Shown here piece after piece: positions 17,270 to 26,007 of a stretch of 64,000 bases of DNA. The notes under the pieces were generated by a model, which ran no database searches, was not told where the DNA came from, and saw only the letters and a list, made by a program, of their open reading frames with translations. Positions within the stretch are counted from its first letter, which is position 1. Each line of letters opens with the position of its first letter. The position numbers and the translations under genes were made by a program. Location: the NCBI RefSeq assembly GCF_021228125.1, contig NZ_JAJQQS010000006.1, forward strand, positions 396,522-460,521, written 5' to 3'. This stretch comes from Streptomyces albireticuli (lineage in GTDB: Bacteria > Actinomycetota > Actinomycetes > Streptomycetales > Streptomycetaceae).

Positions 17270-18756
17270 CGGGCACCCCCGTGGCACCGCCGGAAGGCCC
17301 ACCACCACAGGACGGACCGTCGTCCGAAGCCCTGTCGCCGGAAACCCTGCCCTCTGAAGCCCCCTCGCCCGAGGCCCCGCCGCCCGAAGCCTCATCCCCT
17401 GAAGCCTCATCCCCCGAAGCCTCATCCCCCGAAGGCCCGTCGCCCGGAGCCGCCGCCCACTCCCTGGCGTTCGTCGAGAGCCCCGTCCAGCTCCTGAACG
17501 TCCTCGAATGGGCGTATGCCACCGGCCGTTCGGGCTCGCCCCCGCCGCATCAGGCCCCACCGCCACCCCCACCCGCCTACGGCTCCGCCCCGCCACCCCT
17601 GCGCGACGGCGTGCCCCGCCAACCGGACGGAGGACCGGACGGAGGACCGGACGGAGGACCGATCGGAGGACAGGACGGAGGTCCCGAAGCGGAACAGGGC
17701 AGGGAACCCACCACCCTCGACCCCCTCGACTCCCTCGACCCCCGCGACACCGGCCTCGTCATCGTCGTGCTCGCCCCGCACGACCCGATGACACGCGGTC
17801 AGCTCCGCCGGATGGCCGAACTCGCCCGCGACCACGGCCACCGGCTGCGCTGGGAGGAGGCCCGGGGTGGGCCGGGCGCGCCGTTGCGGACCGTCGCCGG
17901 GCTCGCGGGCCCGCTGCGCCGGGCGCGCCGCGTCGTGATCGGGGACCCGTTCTCGCGCTATGTGCAGCTGCTGCTGCCGCTCACCCGCGCCCGCGAGCTG
18001 GTGGTCGTCGACGACGGCACCGCCACCATGGAGTTCGTCTCCCAACTCGCCCGGGGGGAACGCCTCGTACGGTGGCACCGGCGGGGCAGTCGAGGGGCGC
18101 GCGATCTGGCTTTCGCGCCGGTCTCTGCTTCAACGCGCCGTCGGTTGACGCCGAACACCCGCCGGAGCGTGACGGTGTTCACCGCGATGCCGGTCGAGGC
18201 CCCGCCGGGAGTGGATGTCGTCCGCAACGACTTCGCCTGGACCCGTGCGGCCTTCGGCCCGCCGAGGCTCACCCGGGGCACCGATCTCGTCGGGACCTCG
18301 CTGGTCGAGACGGGTGTGGTGGACCCCGAGCGCTATCTGGCGGCGGTGGCCGGGCTGGCCCGGGCGTACGGCGCCACCCGCTACTTCGCCCACCGCCGTG
18401 AGAGCGCCGAGAAACTGCACCGGATCGGGGCAGGGCTGGGCCTGGAGGTCGTACGCCCCGAGCTGCCCCTGGAGCTGATCGCCCGCCGCGGCCCCATAGG
18501 GCGCACGGTCCTCAGCTTCCCCTCGACCGTGGTGCACACGCTGCCCCTGGCACTGGCCGGTACGGGTGTGACCGTCGCGGTCTGCGACATCGACCCGGTG
18601 TGGCTCACGGAGCGGGCCTCGCCCCGGGCGGAGGGCTTCCTCTCCGAGGTGACGGACACCGCCTCGGATGTGCGGCGGCTTCCGGCCATGCCTCTGAGTG
18701 CCCCCTCGGCCGTAAATACTGGTCATACCCCTCGAGCCACCCATCCATGCGGCTGA
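17266..18756 (+). CDS. GT52-like sialyltransferase-family protein
   Basis: From the GTG at 17266, overlapping the neuB stop as GTGA, the protein is 496 aa. The conserved part starts at LAFVESPVQLLNVLEWAYATG, matching the (T/S)PxQ opening of lipooligosaccharide sialyltransferase-like proteins. It continues with LVVVDDGTATMEF (the DDG motif, residues 249-251), YFAHRRES (His376, in the place of the HP motif) and FPSTVVHTLPLAL. The first 60 residues are EASSP repeats. A second Pro/Gly/Asp-rich insertion (about 17530-17750) splits the first two strands of the fold. Predicted role: adding a CMP-activated ulosonic acid. A GTG at 17281 is an alternative start. Confidence 0.7.
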   Translation: MTGTPVAPPEGPPPQDGPSSEALSPETLPSEAPSPEAPPPEASSPEASSPEASSPEGPSPGAAAHSLAFVESPVQLLNVLEWAYATGRSGSPPPHQAPPPPPPAYGSAPPPLRDGVPRQPDGGPDGGPDGGPIGGQDGGPEAEQGREPTTLDPLDSLDPRDTGLVIVVLAPHDPMTRGQLRRMAELARDHGHRLRWEEARGGPGAPLRTVAGLAGPLRRARRVVIGDPFSRYVQLLLPLTRARELVVVDDGTATMEFVSQLARGERLVRWHRRGSRGARDLAFAPVSASTRRRLTPNTRRSVTVFTAMPVEAPPGVDVVRNDFAWTRAAFGPPRLTRGTDLVGTSLVETGVVDPERYLAAVAGLARAYGATRYFAHRRESAEKLHRIGAGLGLEVVRPELPLELIARRGPIGRTVLSFPSTVVHTLPLALAGTGVTVAVCDIDPVWLTERASPRAEGFLSEVTDTASDVRRLPAMPLSAPSAVNTGHTPRATHPCG

Positions 18757-18809
18757 ACTTTTCTTGATCTGGGGGCAGTTGCCGGGTCGGGGGCTTTACC
18801 CTTCAGTGC

Positions 18810-20081
18810 GTGAACCATCTGATGCCTTTGGACGCCGAACCCGACACCGCCGACGGTGAGCTCCCCGGAGAGCTCCCCTCCGTACTGCGCGCCGAACTCA
18901 TCGCGTTCCGCCGGGACTTGCACATGCACCCCGAGCTCGGAAACCGTGAGTTCCGCACCACCGCGGCGGTCAAAGCGAGGCTGGAGAAGGCGGGGCTCAC
19001 CCCCCGCACCCTCTCCACCGGCACCGGGCTCTTCTGTGACATCGGCCGGGACACCGCGCGGGAGACGGCCGGCCGGGTCGCCGGGCAGCACGGCATCGCG
19101 GCCCGGGGCATCCTCGCCCTCCGCGCGGACCTCGACGCGCTGCCCATCCCGGACACCAAGACGGTTCCGTACCGCTCGACCGTCCCCAGGATGGCCCACG
19201 CCTGCGGCCACGACGTGCACACCACCGTCGTCCTCGGCGCTGGCCTCGTTCTCGCCCGGCTGGCCGAGCAGGGCCTGCTGCCCCGCCCGGTCCGGCTGAT
19301 CTTCCAGCCCGCCGAGGAGGTGCTGCCCGGCGGCGCGCTCGACGCCATCGAGGCGGGCGCGCTGGACGGCGTGGGCCGGATCCTCGCGGTGCACTGCGAC
19401 CCCAAGGTCGAGGTCGGCCGCCTCGGGCTGAAGCACGGCCCGATCACCTCCGCGTGCGACCGGCTGGAGGTCTCCCTGGACGGCCCCGGCGGCCACACCG
19501 CGCGCCCCCACTTCACCACCGACCTGGTGACGGCCGCGGCCCGGGTGGCCACCGACGTGCCGGCGGTGCTGGCCCGCCGGGTCGACGCCCGCTCGGGGAT
19601 GTCCGTCACCTGGGGCCGGATGGAGACCGGCCACGCCCCCAACGTCATCCCGCAGCACGCCGAGCTGTCCGGCACCGTCCGCTGCCTGGACCTGCACGCC
19701 TGGCGGGACGCGCCCGACCTGGTGCACGCCGCGATCGACGAGATCGCCGCGCTGCACGGCGCGAAGTCGGAGATCAACTACGTCCGGGGCGTCCCCCCGG
19801 TGGTCAACGACCCGGAGGTGACGGAGCTGCTCCGGAGCGCCATGACGGCACGTCGCGGACCGCACTCGGTCGAGGACACCGAGCAGAGCCTCGGCGGGGA
19901 GGACTTCTCCTGGTACCTGGAGCACGTGCCCGGCGCGATGGCCCGGCTCGGGGTGCGGCCGGTCGGCGACAACACCCGGCGTGACCTGCATTCCGGTGAT
20001 TTCGATGTGGACGAGGGGGCCATCCAGGCCGGGGTGGAGCTCTTCACCGCGGCCGCCCTGCTGGACGCCCGGTCGGTGTAG
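18810..20081 (+). CDS. M20 family amidohydrolase (aminoacylase/hippurate hydrolase type)
   Basis: This 423-aa metallopeptidase-fold amidohydrolase has the family motifs RRDLHMHPELG, ALRADLDALPI, HACGHDVHTT, FQPAEEVLPGG and GGEDFSWYLE. It is predicted to bind two metal ions and cleave an N-acyl or N-carbamoyl amino acid; the exact substrate cannot be read. The GTG at 18810 follows a TACCCT hexamer by 7 nt with no ribosome site, so the transcript may be leaderless. It sits just before the nucleoside import genes, but no shared operator is seen upstream, so its link to nucleoside metabolism is uncertain. Confidence 0.9.
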   Translation: MNHLMPLDAEPDTADGELPGELPSVLRAELIAFRRDLHMHPELGNREFRTTAAVKARLEKAGLTPRTLSTGTGLFCDIGRDTARETAGRVAGQHGIAARGILALRADLDALPIPDTKTVPYRSTVPRMAHACGHDVHTTVVLGAGLVLARLAEQGLLPRPVRLIFQPAEEVLPGGALDAIEAGALDGVGRILAVHCDPKVEVGRLGLKHGPITSACDRLEVSLDGPGGHTARPHFTTDLVTAAARVATDVPAVLARRVDARSGMSVTWGRMETGHAPNVIPQHAELSGTVRCLDLHAWRDAPDLVHAAIDEIAALHGAKSEINYVRGVPPVVNDPEVTELLRSAMTARRGPHSVEDTEQSLGGEDFSWYLEHVPGAMARLGVRPVGDNTRRDLHSGDFDVDEGAIQAGVELFTAAALLDARSV

Positions 20082-20182
20082 CTGACACCTACACAGTCGG
20101 CGTCGCCAATCCGGACGCATTCGGGTCAAGGATGGTTCGCGACGATCCGATAACGGCTTCGAACTACCCCTTTTCTCTCCAT

Positions 20183-20194
20183 CTACGCGCGTTA
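20183..20194. promoter_or_regulatory. nucleoside-regulon palindrome upstream of the BMP lipoprotein gene
   Basis: CTACGC-GCGTTA matches the palindrome CTACGCGCGTAG found at four other nucleoside genes, with a degenerate right half. It overlaps a TACGAT hexamer (20193-20198) that is a plausible -10. The lipoprotein start is 54 nt downstream. Confidence 0.65.
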
Positions 20195-20247
20195 CGATTC
20201 CCGCGAACCAGCGCCGACGGAGGCGCTTCGAGTGAAGGGGCCCCTTC

Positions 20248-21270
20248 GTGCGCCGGGTATCCACAATCACTGTCGCGGGTGTTGCCACCGCGGCCCTCGC
20301 ATTCACCCTCACCGCTTGTGGTGAGTCCTCCACCAGCTCCGGTGGTGACAAGGGCGTCGGCCTGGCGTTCGATGTCGGCGGCCGTGACGACCACTCCTTC
20401 AACGAGTCCGCGGCCCGTGGTGTCGACAAGGCCAAGGCCGAGCTGGGCATGAAGGCCAAGCTGCTCACCGCCAAGAACGGTGAGACCGAGGCCGAGCGCG
20501 AGCAGCGGCTGAGCTCCCTCGCCGACGCGGGCCACAACCCCGTCATCGGCGTCGGCTTCAACTACTCGAAATCGATCGAGAAGGTCGCCAAGGAATACCC
20601 GAAGGTCACCTTCGGCGTTGTCGACTCCGTTGCCCCGGGCAAGAATGTCGTCAGCATGACCTTCGGTGAGCACGAGGGTTCCTACCTCGCCGGTGTCGCC
20701 GCCGCGCTGAAGTCCAAGACCCACAAGGTCGCCTTCATCGGCGGTGTGAACAACGCGCTGATCCAGAAATTCCAGGCCGGTTTCGAGCAGGGCGCAAAGG
20801 CCGCCGACCCGAAGGTCGAGGTCCGTTCGGACTACCTCTCCAACAGCGACAAGGGCTTCAACGACCCGGCCGCCGCCAAGGAGAAGGCCAAGGGCATGCT
20901 CGACTCGGACTTCGACGTGATCTACACCGCGGCCGGTCTCTCCGGTAACGGCTCGATCGAGGCCATCGCCGCCAAGAAGGGCGCCTGGGCGATCGGCGTC
21001 GACTCCGACCAGTACCAGCAGCCGGGTCTGGCGAAGTACAAGGACTCCATCCTCACCTCGGTCGTGAAGAACGTGGACGTCGCGGTCTTCGACCTCATCA
21101 AGAGCGTCAAGGACGGCAAGCCGCTCACCGGCCAGCGTCAGTACCTGCTGAAGGACGGCGGCGTGTCGCTGTCCACCTCGGGTGGCCACATCGACGACAT
21201 CAAGGCCCAGATCGAGGAAGCCAAGAAGAAGATCGTGGACGGTCAGGTCAAGGTCAAGACCGCCCCGTGA
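20248..21270 (+). CDS. BMP-family nucleoside-binding lipoprotein
   Basis: This substrate-binding component of a nucleoside ABC importer is anchored to the outer face of the membrane. The 340-aa precursor has a signal peptide and lipobox LTAC with Cys24. BMP-family landmarks follow: GLAFDVGGRDDHSFN, GVGFNYSKSIEKVA, GVVDSVAPGKNV, TFGEHEGSYLAG and AIGVDSDQYQQPG. The GTG at 20248 is preceded by AAGGGG inside the perfect palindrome GAAGGGGCCCCTTC. A strong terminator separates it from the ATPase gene, which would let the binding protein be made in excess. Confidence 0.93.
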   Translation: MRRVSTITVAGVATAALAFTLTACGESSTSSGGDKGVGLAFDVGGRDDHSFNESAARGVDKAKAELGMKAKLLTAKNGETEAEREQRLSSLADAGHNPVIGVGFNYSKSIEKVAKEYPKVTFGVVDSVAPGKNVVSMTFGEHEGSYLAGVAAALKSKTHKVAFIGGVNNALIQKFQAGFEQGAKAADPKVEVRSDYLSNSDKGFNDPAAAKEKAKGMLDSDFDVIYTAAGLSGNGSIEAIAAKKGAWAIGVDSDQYQQPGLAKYKDSILTSVVKNVDVAVFDLIKSVKDGKPLTGQRQYLLKDGGVSLSTSGGHIDDIKAQIEEAKKKIVDGQVKVKTAP

Positions 21271-21324
21271 TCCCGGGCCGGCTCCGGCCGGCACCGGCCG
21301 GTCCCTGACCGGCCTCGCACGACC

Positions 21325-21367
21325 ACGGGCCCGGTACGGGGGAAGCCTCCCCCGCCACCGGGCCCGT
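21325..21367 (+). terminator. rho-independent-like hairpin after the BMP gene
   Basis: An 11-bp outer stem (ACGGGCCCGGT with ACCGGGCCCGT) and a 6-bp inner stem (GGGGGA with TCCCCC) surround a 4-nt loop. There is no long T tract, as is common in Streptomyces. It lies between the lipoprotein gene and the ABC operon's own operator. Confidence 0.8.
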
Positions 21368-21381
21368 AACTGCGAGCCAAC

Positions 21382-21414
21382 GCTACGCGCGTAGCACAGC
21401 GTTGACGCGTGTAG
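21382..21414. promoter_or_regulatory. double nucleoside-regulon operator upstream of the ABC operon
   Basis: A perfect 14-bp palindrome, GCTACGCGCGTAGC, lies at 21382-21395. A weaker copy, TGACGCGTGTAG, lies at 21403-21414 and matches 9 of 12 positions. The centres are 20 bp apart, about two helical turns, so two dimers could bind on one DNA face. It follows the BMP terminator and precedes the ATPase gene. Confidence 0.7.
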
Positions 21415-21519
21415 CGTCGCCCCCGCCCGATCCGGGCACGCCCCGTCCGGGCGCACAGCCGGTCCCCGCCCGGCTCGCCCCGGTCTTCCTCCCGCTCCCT
21501 TCCCCGAGGAGAGTGCGCC

Positions 21520-23118
21520 ATCAAAGCGTCCAGCAGTACCGCCCCCGCAGTAGAACTCGCGGGCATCACCAAGCGGTTCCCGGGCGTCGTGGCCAACCAC
21601 GACATCCACCTGACCGTCCGCCGCGGTTCCGTCCACGCCCTCTGCGGCGAGAACGGCGCCGGCAAGTCGACCCTGATGAAGATCCTCTACGGCATGCAGA
21701 AGCCGGACGAGGGCACCATCACGCTCGACGGTGAGCAGGTCACCCTGCACACCCCCGGCGACGCCATCGCGCGCGGCATCGGCATGGTGCACCAGCACTT
21801 CATGCTCGCCGACAACCTGACCGTCCTGGAGAACGTCGTCCTCGGCGCCGAGAAGCTCCACGGCATCGGCGGCAAGGCCCGCGCGAAGATCAAGGAGATC
21901 TCCGACGCCTACGGCCTCGGGGTCCGCCCCGACGCCCTGGTCGAGGACCTCGGTGTCGCCGACCGCCAGCGCGTGGAGATCCTCAAGGTCCTCTACCGCG
22001 GCGCCCGCACCCTGATCCTCGACGAGCCCACCGCCGTCCTGGTCCCGCAGGAGGTCGACGCGCTCTTCGACAACCTCCGCGAGCTCAAGGCCGAGGGCCT
22101 CACGGTCATCTTCATCTCGCACAAGCTCGGGGAGGTGCTCTCGGTCGCCGACGACATCACCGTCATCCGGCGCGGCACCACCGTCGGCACCGCGGTGCCG
22201 AGCGAGACCACCCCCAAGCAGCTCGCCGAGCTGATGGTCGGCAGCGAGCTGCCCTCGCCCGAGACCCGTGAGTCGACGGTCACCGACACGCCGATGCTCA
22301 CGGTGGAAGACCTCAAGCTCTCCGCCACCGACCCGGACGGCGTCGTCCGCGCGGTGCTCGACGGCATCTCGCTCACCATCCACAAGGGCGAGGTCCTCGG
22401 CATCGCCGGTGTGGAGGGCAACGGCCAGGCCGAGCTCGTCGAGGCCATCATGGGCATGCGGGACCCCGACGCGGGCACCGTCACCCTCGACGGCACCGAC
22501 ATCAGCCACGCGCCGACCCGCAAGCGGCGTGAGGACGGCATCGGCTACATCCCCGAGGACCGCCACCGGCACGGCCTCCTCCTGGAGGCGCCGCTGTGGG
22601 AGAACCGTATCCTCGGCCACGTCACGGAGAAGCCCAACAGCAAGAAGGGCTTCCTCGACCCCAAGGCGGCGCGCGCCGACACCGAGCGCATCGTGCGGGA
22701 GTACGACGTCCGCACGCCCGGCATCGAGGTCACCGCGGCCTCCCTGTCCGGCGGCAACCAGCAGAAGCTGATCGTCGGCCGCGAGATGAGCCACCTGCCC
22801 AAGCTGCTGATCGCCGCGCACCCCACCCGGGGCGTGGACGTCGGCGCGCAGGCGCAGATCTGGGACCAGATCCGCGAGGCGCGCCATGAGGGCCTGGCGG
22901 TGCTGCTGATCTCCGCCGACCTGGACGAGCTGATCGGGCTCTCCGACAACCTGCGGGTGATGTTCCGCGGCCGCCTGGTCGCCGACGCCGACCCCGCCAC
23001 CATCACCCCCGAGGAGTTGGGCTCGGCCATGACCGGCGCAGCCACCGGCCACCTCGAACACGTCGAGGCCGACGACCAGGAGCAGGACCAGGAGCAGGAA
23101 GGGGGCGACAAGGCGTGA
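21520..23118 (+). CDS. nucleoside ABC transporter ATP-binding protein (two ATPase domains)
   Basis: This double-ATPase importer subunit of the BMP/ribose type powers nucleoside uptake with the two following permeases. Domain one has GENGAGKST (residues 43-51) and ILDEPTAVL. Domain two has LSGGNQQK and a degenerate P-loop, GVEGNGQAE, normal for this family. Homology begins at VELAGITKRFPGV, upstream of the first in-frame GTG (21589). The only start consistent with that and with GAGGAGA 7 nt away is an ATC at 21520, an unusual initiation codon giving 532 aa. If ATC is not used, the protein would lose its first beta-strand. Its stop overlaps the next GTG. Confidence 0.85.
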   Translation: MKASSSTAPAVELAGITKRFPGVVANHDIHLTVRRGSVHALCGENGAGKSTLMKILYGMQKPDEGTITLDGEQVTLHTPGDAIARGIGMVHQHFMLADNLTVLENVVLGAEKLHGIGGKARAKIKEISDAYGLGVRPDALVEDLGVADRQRVEILKVLYRGARTLILDEPTAVLVPQEVDALFDNLRELKAEGLTVIFISHKLGEVLSVADDITVIRRGTTVGTAVPSETTPKQLAELMVGSELPSPETRESTVTDTPMLTVEDLKLSATDPDGVVRAVLDGISLTIHKGEVLGIAGVEGNGQAELVEAIMGMRDPDAGTVTLDGTDISHAPTRKRREDGIGYIPEDRHRHGLLLEAPLWENRILGHVTEKPNSKKGFLDPKAARADTERIVREYDVRTPGIEVTAASLSGGNQQKLIVGREMSHLPKLLIAAHPTRGVDVGAQAQIWDQIREARHEGLAVLLISADLDELIGLSDNLRVMFRGRLVADADPATITPEELGSAMTGAATGHLEHVEADDQEQDQEQEGGDKA

Positions 23119-24230
23119 ACGCCCTGAAGAAGCTGGACAAGAACAAGCTGATCCTGGCCGTCGCCGCGCCCGTCCTGGCGATCGTGGCCGCCCTGGTGGT
23201 CACCTCGATCATCATCGTGGCCACCGGCAAGGACCCGATCCACGCCTACCAGGTCATGGTCGACTTCGGCTCGAAGGCCGATTCCCAGGTCTGGATCATC
23301 AACAAGGCGACCCCGTACTACCTGTCCGCGCTGGCCGTCGCCATCGGCTTCCGGATGAACCTCTTCAACATCGGCGTCGACGGCCAGTACCGCATCGCGG
23401 CCTTCTTCGCCGCGGTGGTCGGTGGCGCCCTGACGCTGCCGGGCATCATCCAGATCCCCGTGATCATCATCGTGGCGATGATCGTGGGCGCCATCTGGGC
23501 GGGCATCGCCGGTCTGCTGAAGACCACCCGGGGCGTCAGCGAGGTGATCAGCACGATCATGCTGAACGCCATCGGCGCCGCGGTGATCGCCTACTTCCTC
23601 CAGGACGGCCGCCTCGCGGAGAAGGAGGGCAACCTGATCCACACGCCCTACCTGCCCGACTCGGCGCACTTCTTCGAGATCGCGACCGCGACGAAGCCGA
23701 TCTACGGTTTCGTGTTGATCGCCGCCCTCGCCGGCCTCGTCTACTGGTTCGTCCTGAACCGCTCCCGCTTCGGCTTCGACCTGCGCACCGTCGGTCAGTC
23801 CGAGTCGGCCGCCCAGGCCAGCGGCGTGAACGTCAAGCGCATGGTCGTCACGTCGATGCTGCTGTCCGGCGCCATGGCGGGCCTCGTCGGCATGCCGACC
23901 CTGCTCGGCGTCTCGTACAACTACGGCACCGACTTCCCCGCGGGCATCGGCTTCACCGGCATCGCCATCGCGCTGCTCGGCCGTAACCACCCCATCGGCA
24001 TGGCGCTCGGCGCCCTCTTCTGGAGCTTCCTGGACCGCACCGGCACCCAGCTGGAGTTCGAGGGCTACGCCCAGGAGATGGTCGGCGTGATCCAGGGCGT
24101 CATCGTCCTCTGCGTGGTCATCGCCTACGAGATCGTCCGCCGTTACGGCCTCAAGGCCCAGCAGCGGAAGGTCGGCGAGGAGCTCGCCGCCCAGGCCCGT
24201 AAGAGCGACAAGGCGGAGGTATCCGCGTGA
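23115..24230 (+). CDS. nucleoside ABC transporter permease 1
   Basis: This 371-aa inner-membrane permease is of the BPD_transp_2 type, with about eight to ten hydrophobic helices. Family landmarks include AIGFRMNLFNIGVDGQYRI, GVSEVISTIMLNAIG and SGAMAGLVGMPTLLG. The GTG start overlaps the ATPase stop by 4 nt, and its own stop overlaps permease 2 in the same way, so the three subunits are translationally coupled. It carries nucleosides delivered by the BMP lipoprotein. Confidence 0.93.
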   Translation: MNALKKLDKNKLILAVAAPVLAIVAALVVTSIIIVATGKDPIHAYQVMVDFGSKADSQVWIINKATPYYLSALAVAIGFRMNLFNIGVDGQYRIAAFFAAVVGGALTLPGIIQIPVIIIVAMIVGAIWAGIAGLLKTTRGVSEVISTIMLNAIGAAVIAYFLQDGRLAEKEGNLIHTPYLPDSAHFFEIATATKPIYGFVLIAALAGLVYWFVLNRSRFGFDLRTVGQSESAAQASGVNVKRMVVTSMLLSGAMAGLVGMPTLLGVSYNYGTDFPAGIGFTGIAIALLGRNHPIGMALGALFWSFLDRTGTQLEFEGYAQEMVGVIQGVIVLCVVIAYEIVRRYGLKAQQRKVGEELAAQARKSDKAEVSA

Positions 24231-25513
24231 GTACGACCTTCACCGCCGCGGTCTCCGACGCGCTCAGCGGTAAGAACAAGCCCGGACGGCGCAAGCTGTC
24301 CTACCCCGTGGTCCTGATGATCATCGCGGGCGGTCTGCTGCTGCTCTCCGCCCTGCGCGAGATCACCAGCACCGGTGACCTGACCTCCTCCGGTCAGTTC
24401 GGCGGCGCCCTCGCCGCCGCCGTGCCGATCGGCCTCGCCGGCCTCGGCGGCCTGTGGGCCGAGCGCGCGGGCGTCGTCAACATCGGCCTCGAGGGCATGA
24501 TGATGCTCGGCACCTTCTGCGCCGGCTGGATCGGCTGGCAGCACGGCCCCTGGGCCGCGGCGCTCGCCGGTGTCATCGGCGGCGCGATCGGCGGCCTGGT
24601 GCACGCCTTCGCCACCGTCACCTTCGGTGTCGACCACATCATCTCCGGTGTGGCCATCAACATCCTGGCCCTCGGTATGACGCAGTACCTCGCCAAGCTG
24701 TGGTTCGGCGCGGAGGGCAGCGCGGCCCAGCAGGCGGGCGGCAACGACAAGCAGTCGCCCGTCATGTCGGACATGCAGACCTTCTCCATCCCCGGCCTCT
24801 CCGACTGGCTCGGTGACATCGAGAAGCACCACTGGTTCTTCGTCTCCGACCTCGCCGGCATCCTCGAGGGCCTGGTCACCGACGTGTCCTGGCTGACGAT
24901 CGTCGCGGGCCTGCTCTTCGTCGGCACGTTCTTCGTGCTGTGGCGCACCTCCTTCGGCCTCCGCCTGCGCTCCTGCGGCGAGAGCCCGGTGGCCGCCGAG
25001 TCCCTCGGCGTGAACGTCTACACGTACAAGTACGCGGCCGTGGTCGTCTCCGGCGCCATGGCGGGCCTCGGTGGCGCGTTCCTCGCCATCGGCACCCACA
25101 TGTACTCCGACGGCCAGACCGGTGGCCGTGGCTACATCGGTCTCGCCACGATGATCTCCGGCAACTGGCGGCCGGGCGGCGTCGCGATGAGCGCGGGCCT
25201 GTTCGGCTTCATGGACAGCCTCCAGCTGCGCGCCGGCGGCCCCGTCGTCCACGCGCTGCTGCTGCTCCTCGCCGTGCTGCTGGTCGGCTTCGCCGCCTGG
25301 AAGGCGAAGACCGGCAAGGTGCGCGGCGCGATCGTCGCCGCGGCCTTCGCCGCCGCGCTGGTCGTCTGGTACGTGCTGACCGACACCGTGCCGCTGGAGC
25401 TCGTGAACGCCACCCCGTACGTGGTGACGCTCCTGGTCCTGTGCTTCTCCGCGCAGCGCCTGAGGATGCCCAAGGCCAACGGCAAGCCCTACCGGAAGGG
25501 TCAAGGAAAGTGA
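24227..25513 (+). CDS. nucleoside ABC transporter permease 2
   Basis: This 428-aa partner permease has the family sequence AERAGVVNIGLEGMMMLG, then FGVDHIISGVAINILALG, GVNVYTYKYAAVVVSGAMAGLGGAFL and GYIGLATMISGNWRPGG. It has more C-terminal helices than permease 1. The GTG at 24227 overlaps the previous stop, and the stop overlaps the cytidine deaminase GTG. Co-translation with cdd ties uptake directly to the first step of pyrimidine nucleoside breakdown. Confidence 0.93.
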   Translation: MSTTFTAAVSDALSGKNKPGRRKLSYPVVLMIIAGGLLLLSALREITSTGDLTSSGQFGGALAAAVPIGLAGLGGLWAERAGVVNIGLEGMMMLGTFCAGWIGWQHGPWAAALAGVIGGAIGGLVHAFATVTFGVDHIISGVAINILALGMTQYLAKLWFGAEGSAAQQAGGNDKQSPVMSDMQTFSIPGLSDWLGDIEKHHWFFVSDLAGILEGLVTDVSWLTIVAGLLFVGTFFVLWRTSFGLRLRSCGESPVAAESLGVNVYTYKYAAVVVSGAMAGLGGAFLAIGTHMYSDGQTGGRGYIGLATMISGNWRPGGVAMSAGLFGFMDSLQLRAGGPVVHALLLLLAVLLVGFAAWKAKTGKVRGAIVAAAFAAALVVWYVLTDTVPLELVNATPYVVTLLVLCFSAQRLRMPKANGKPYRKGQGK

Positions 25514-25905
25514 CTTCTCCCTTCGACTGGGAGGCACTGCGGACGCAGGCCCGGGACGCGATGTCCCGGGCCTACGCCCCGTACTCCGATTTCCCCGTCG
25601 GCGCGGCGGCCCTCGTGGACGACGGTCGCGTCGTCACCGGCTGCAATGTCGAGAACGCGGCGTACGGGGTAGCCCTGTGCGCCGAATGCGGACTCGTTTC
25701 CGAGCTCTTCGCCACGGGTGGCGGCAGGCTGACCGCATTCACGTGTTGCGACCGCAACGGCAATGTCCTGATGCCGTGCGGCCGCTGCCGCCAGCTGCTC
25801 TGGGAGCACGGCGGCCCGGAACTGGCCGTCGACACGACGACGGGCGTCCGTCCGCTCGCGGAGTTGTTGCCGGATGCGTTTGGGCCTGCCGACCTGAATC
25901 GATAA
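25510..25905 (+). CDS. cdd: cytidine deaminase
   Basis: This enzyme hydrolyses cytidine or deoxycytidine to uridine or deoxyuridine (EC 3.5.4.5). The 131-aa length fits the homotetrameric CDA class. Zinc-site motifs are seen: GCNVENAAYGVALCAECG with the catalytic Glu in AECG or VENA context, and PCGRCRQLLWE. The GTG at 25510 overlaps the permease stop as GTGA behind AAGGAAA. A strong hairpin follows, before deoA. Confidence 0.94.
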   Translation: MTSPFDWEALRTQARDAMSRAYAPYSDFPVGAAALVDDGRVVTGCNVENAAYGVALCAECGLVSELFATGGGRLTAFTCCDRNGNVLMPCGRCRQLLWEHGGPELAVDTTTGVRPLAELLPDAFGPADLNR

Positions 25906-25920
25906 AGATGTCCTCAAGCG

Positions 25921-25951
25921 CCGGAGGGGTTGTGGAAAACAACCCCTCCGG
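25921..25951 (+). terminator. 13-bp hairpin between cdd and deoA
   Basis: CCGGAGGGGTTGT pairs perfectly with ACAACCCCTCCGG around a 5-nt GGAAA loop. It lies in the 100-bp gap inside what would otherwise be a continuous operon, so it may attenuate rather than end transcription into deoA. It has no T tract. Confidence 0.75.
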
Positions 25952-26007
25952 GTCACTTTCCGGCCCCGGGAAGACTGAGGACGCACGAACTTAAGGAAAA
26001 TGTGCTG

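Noticed and set aside
20164..23061. A 965-codon minus-strand open frame opposite the nucleoside importer
   Set aside because: It is the antisense of the BMP and ATPase genes, has no domain, and third-position bias supports the plus strand.
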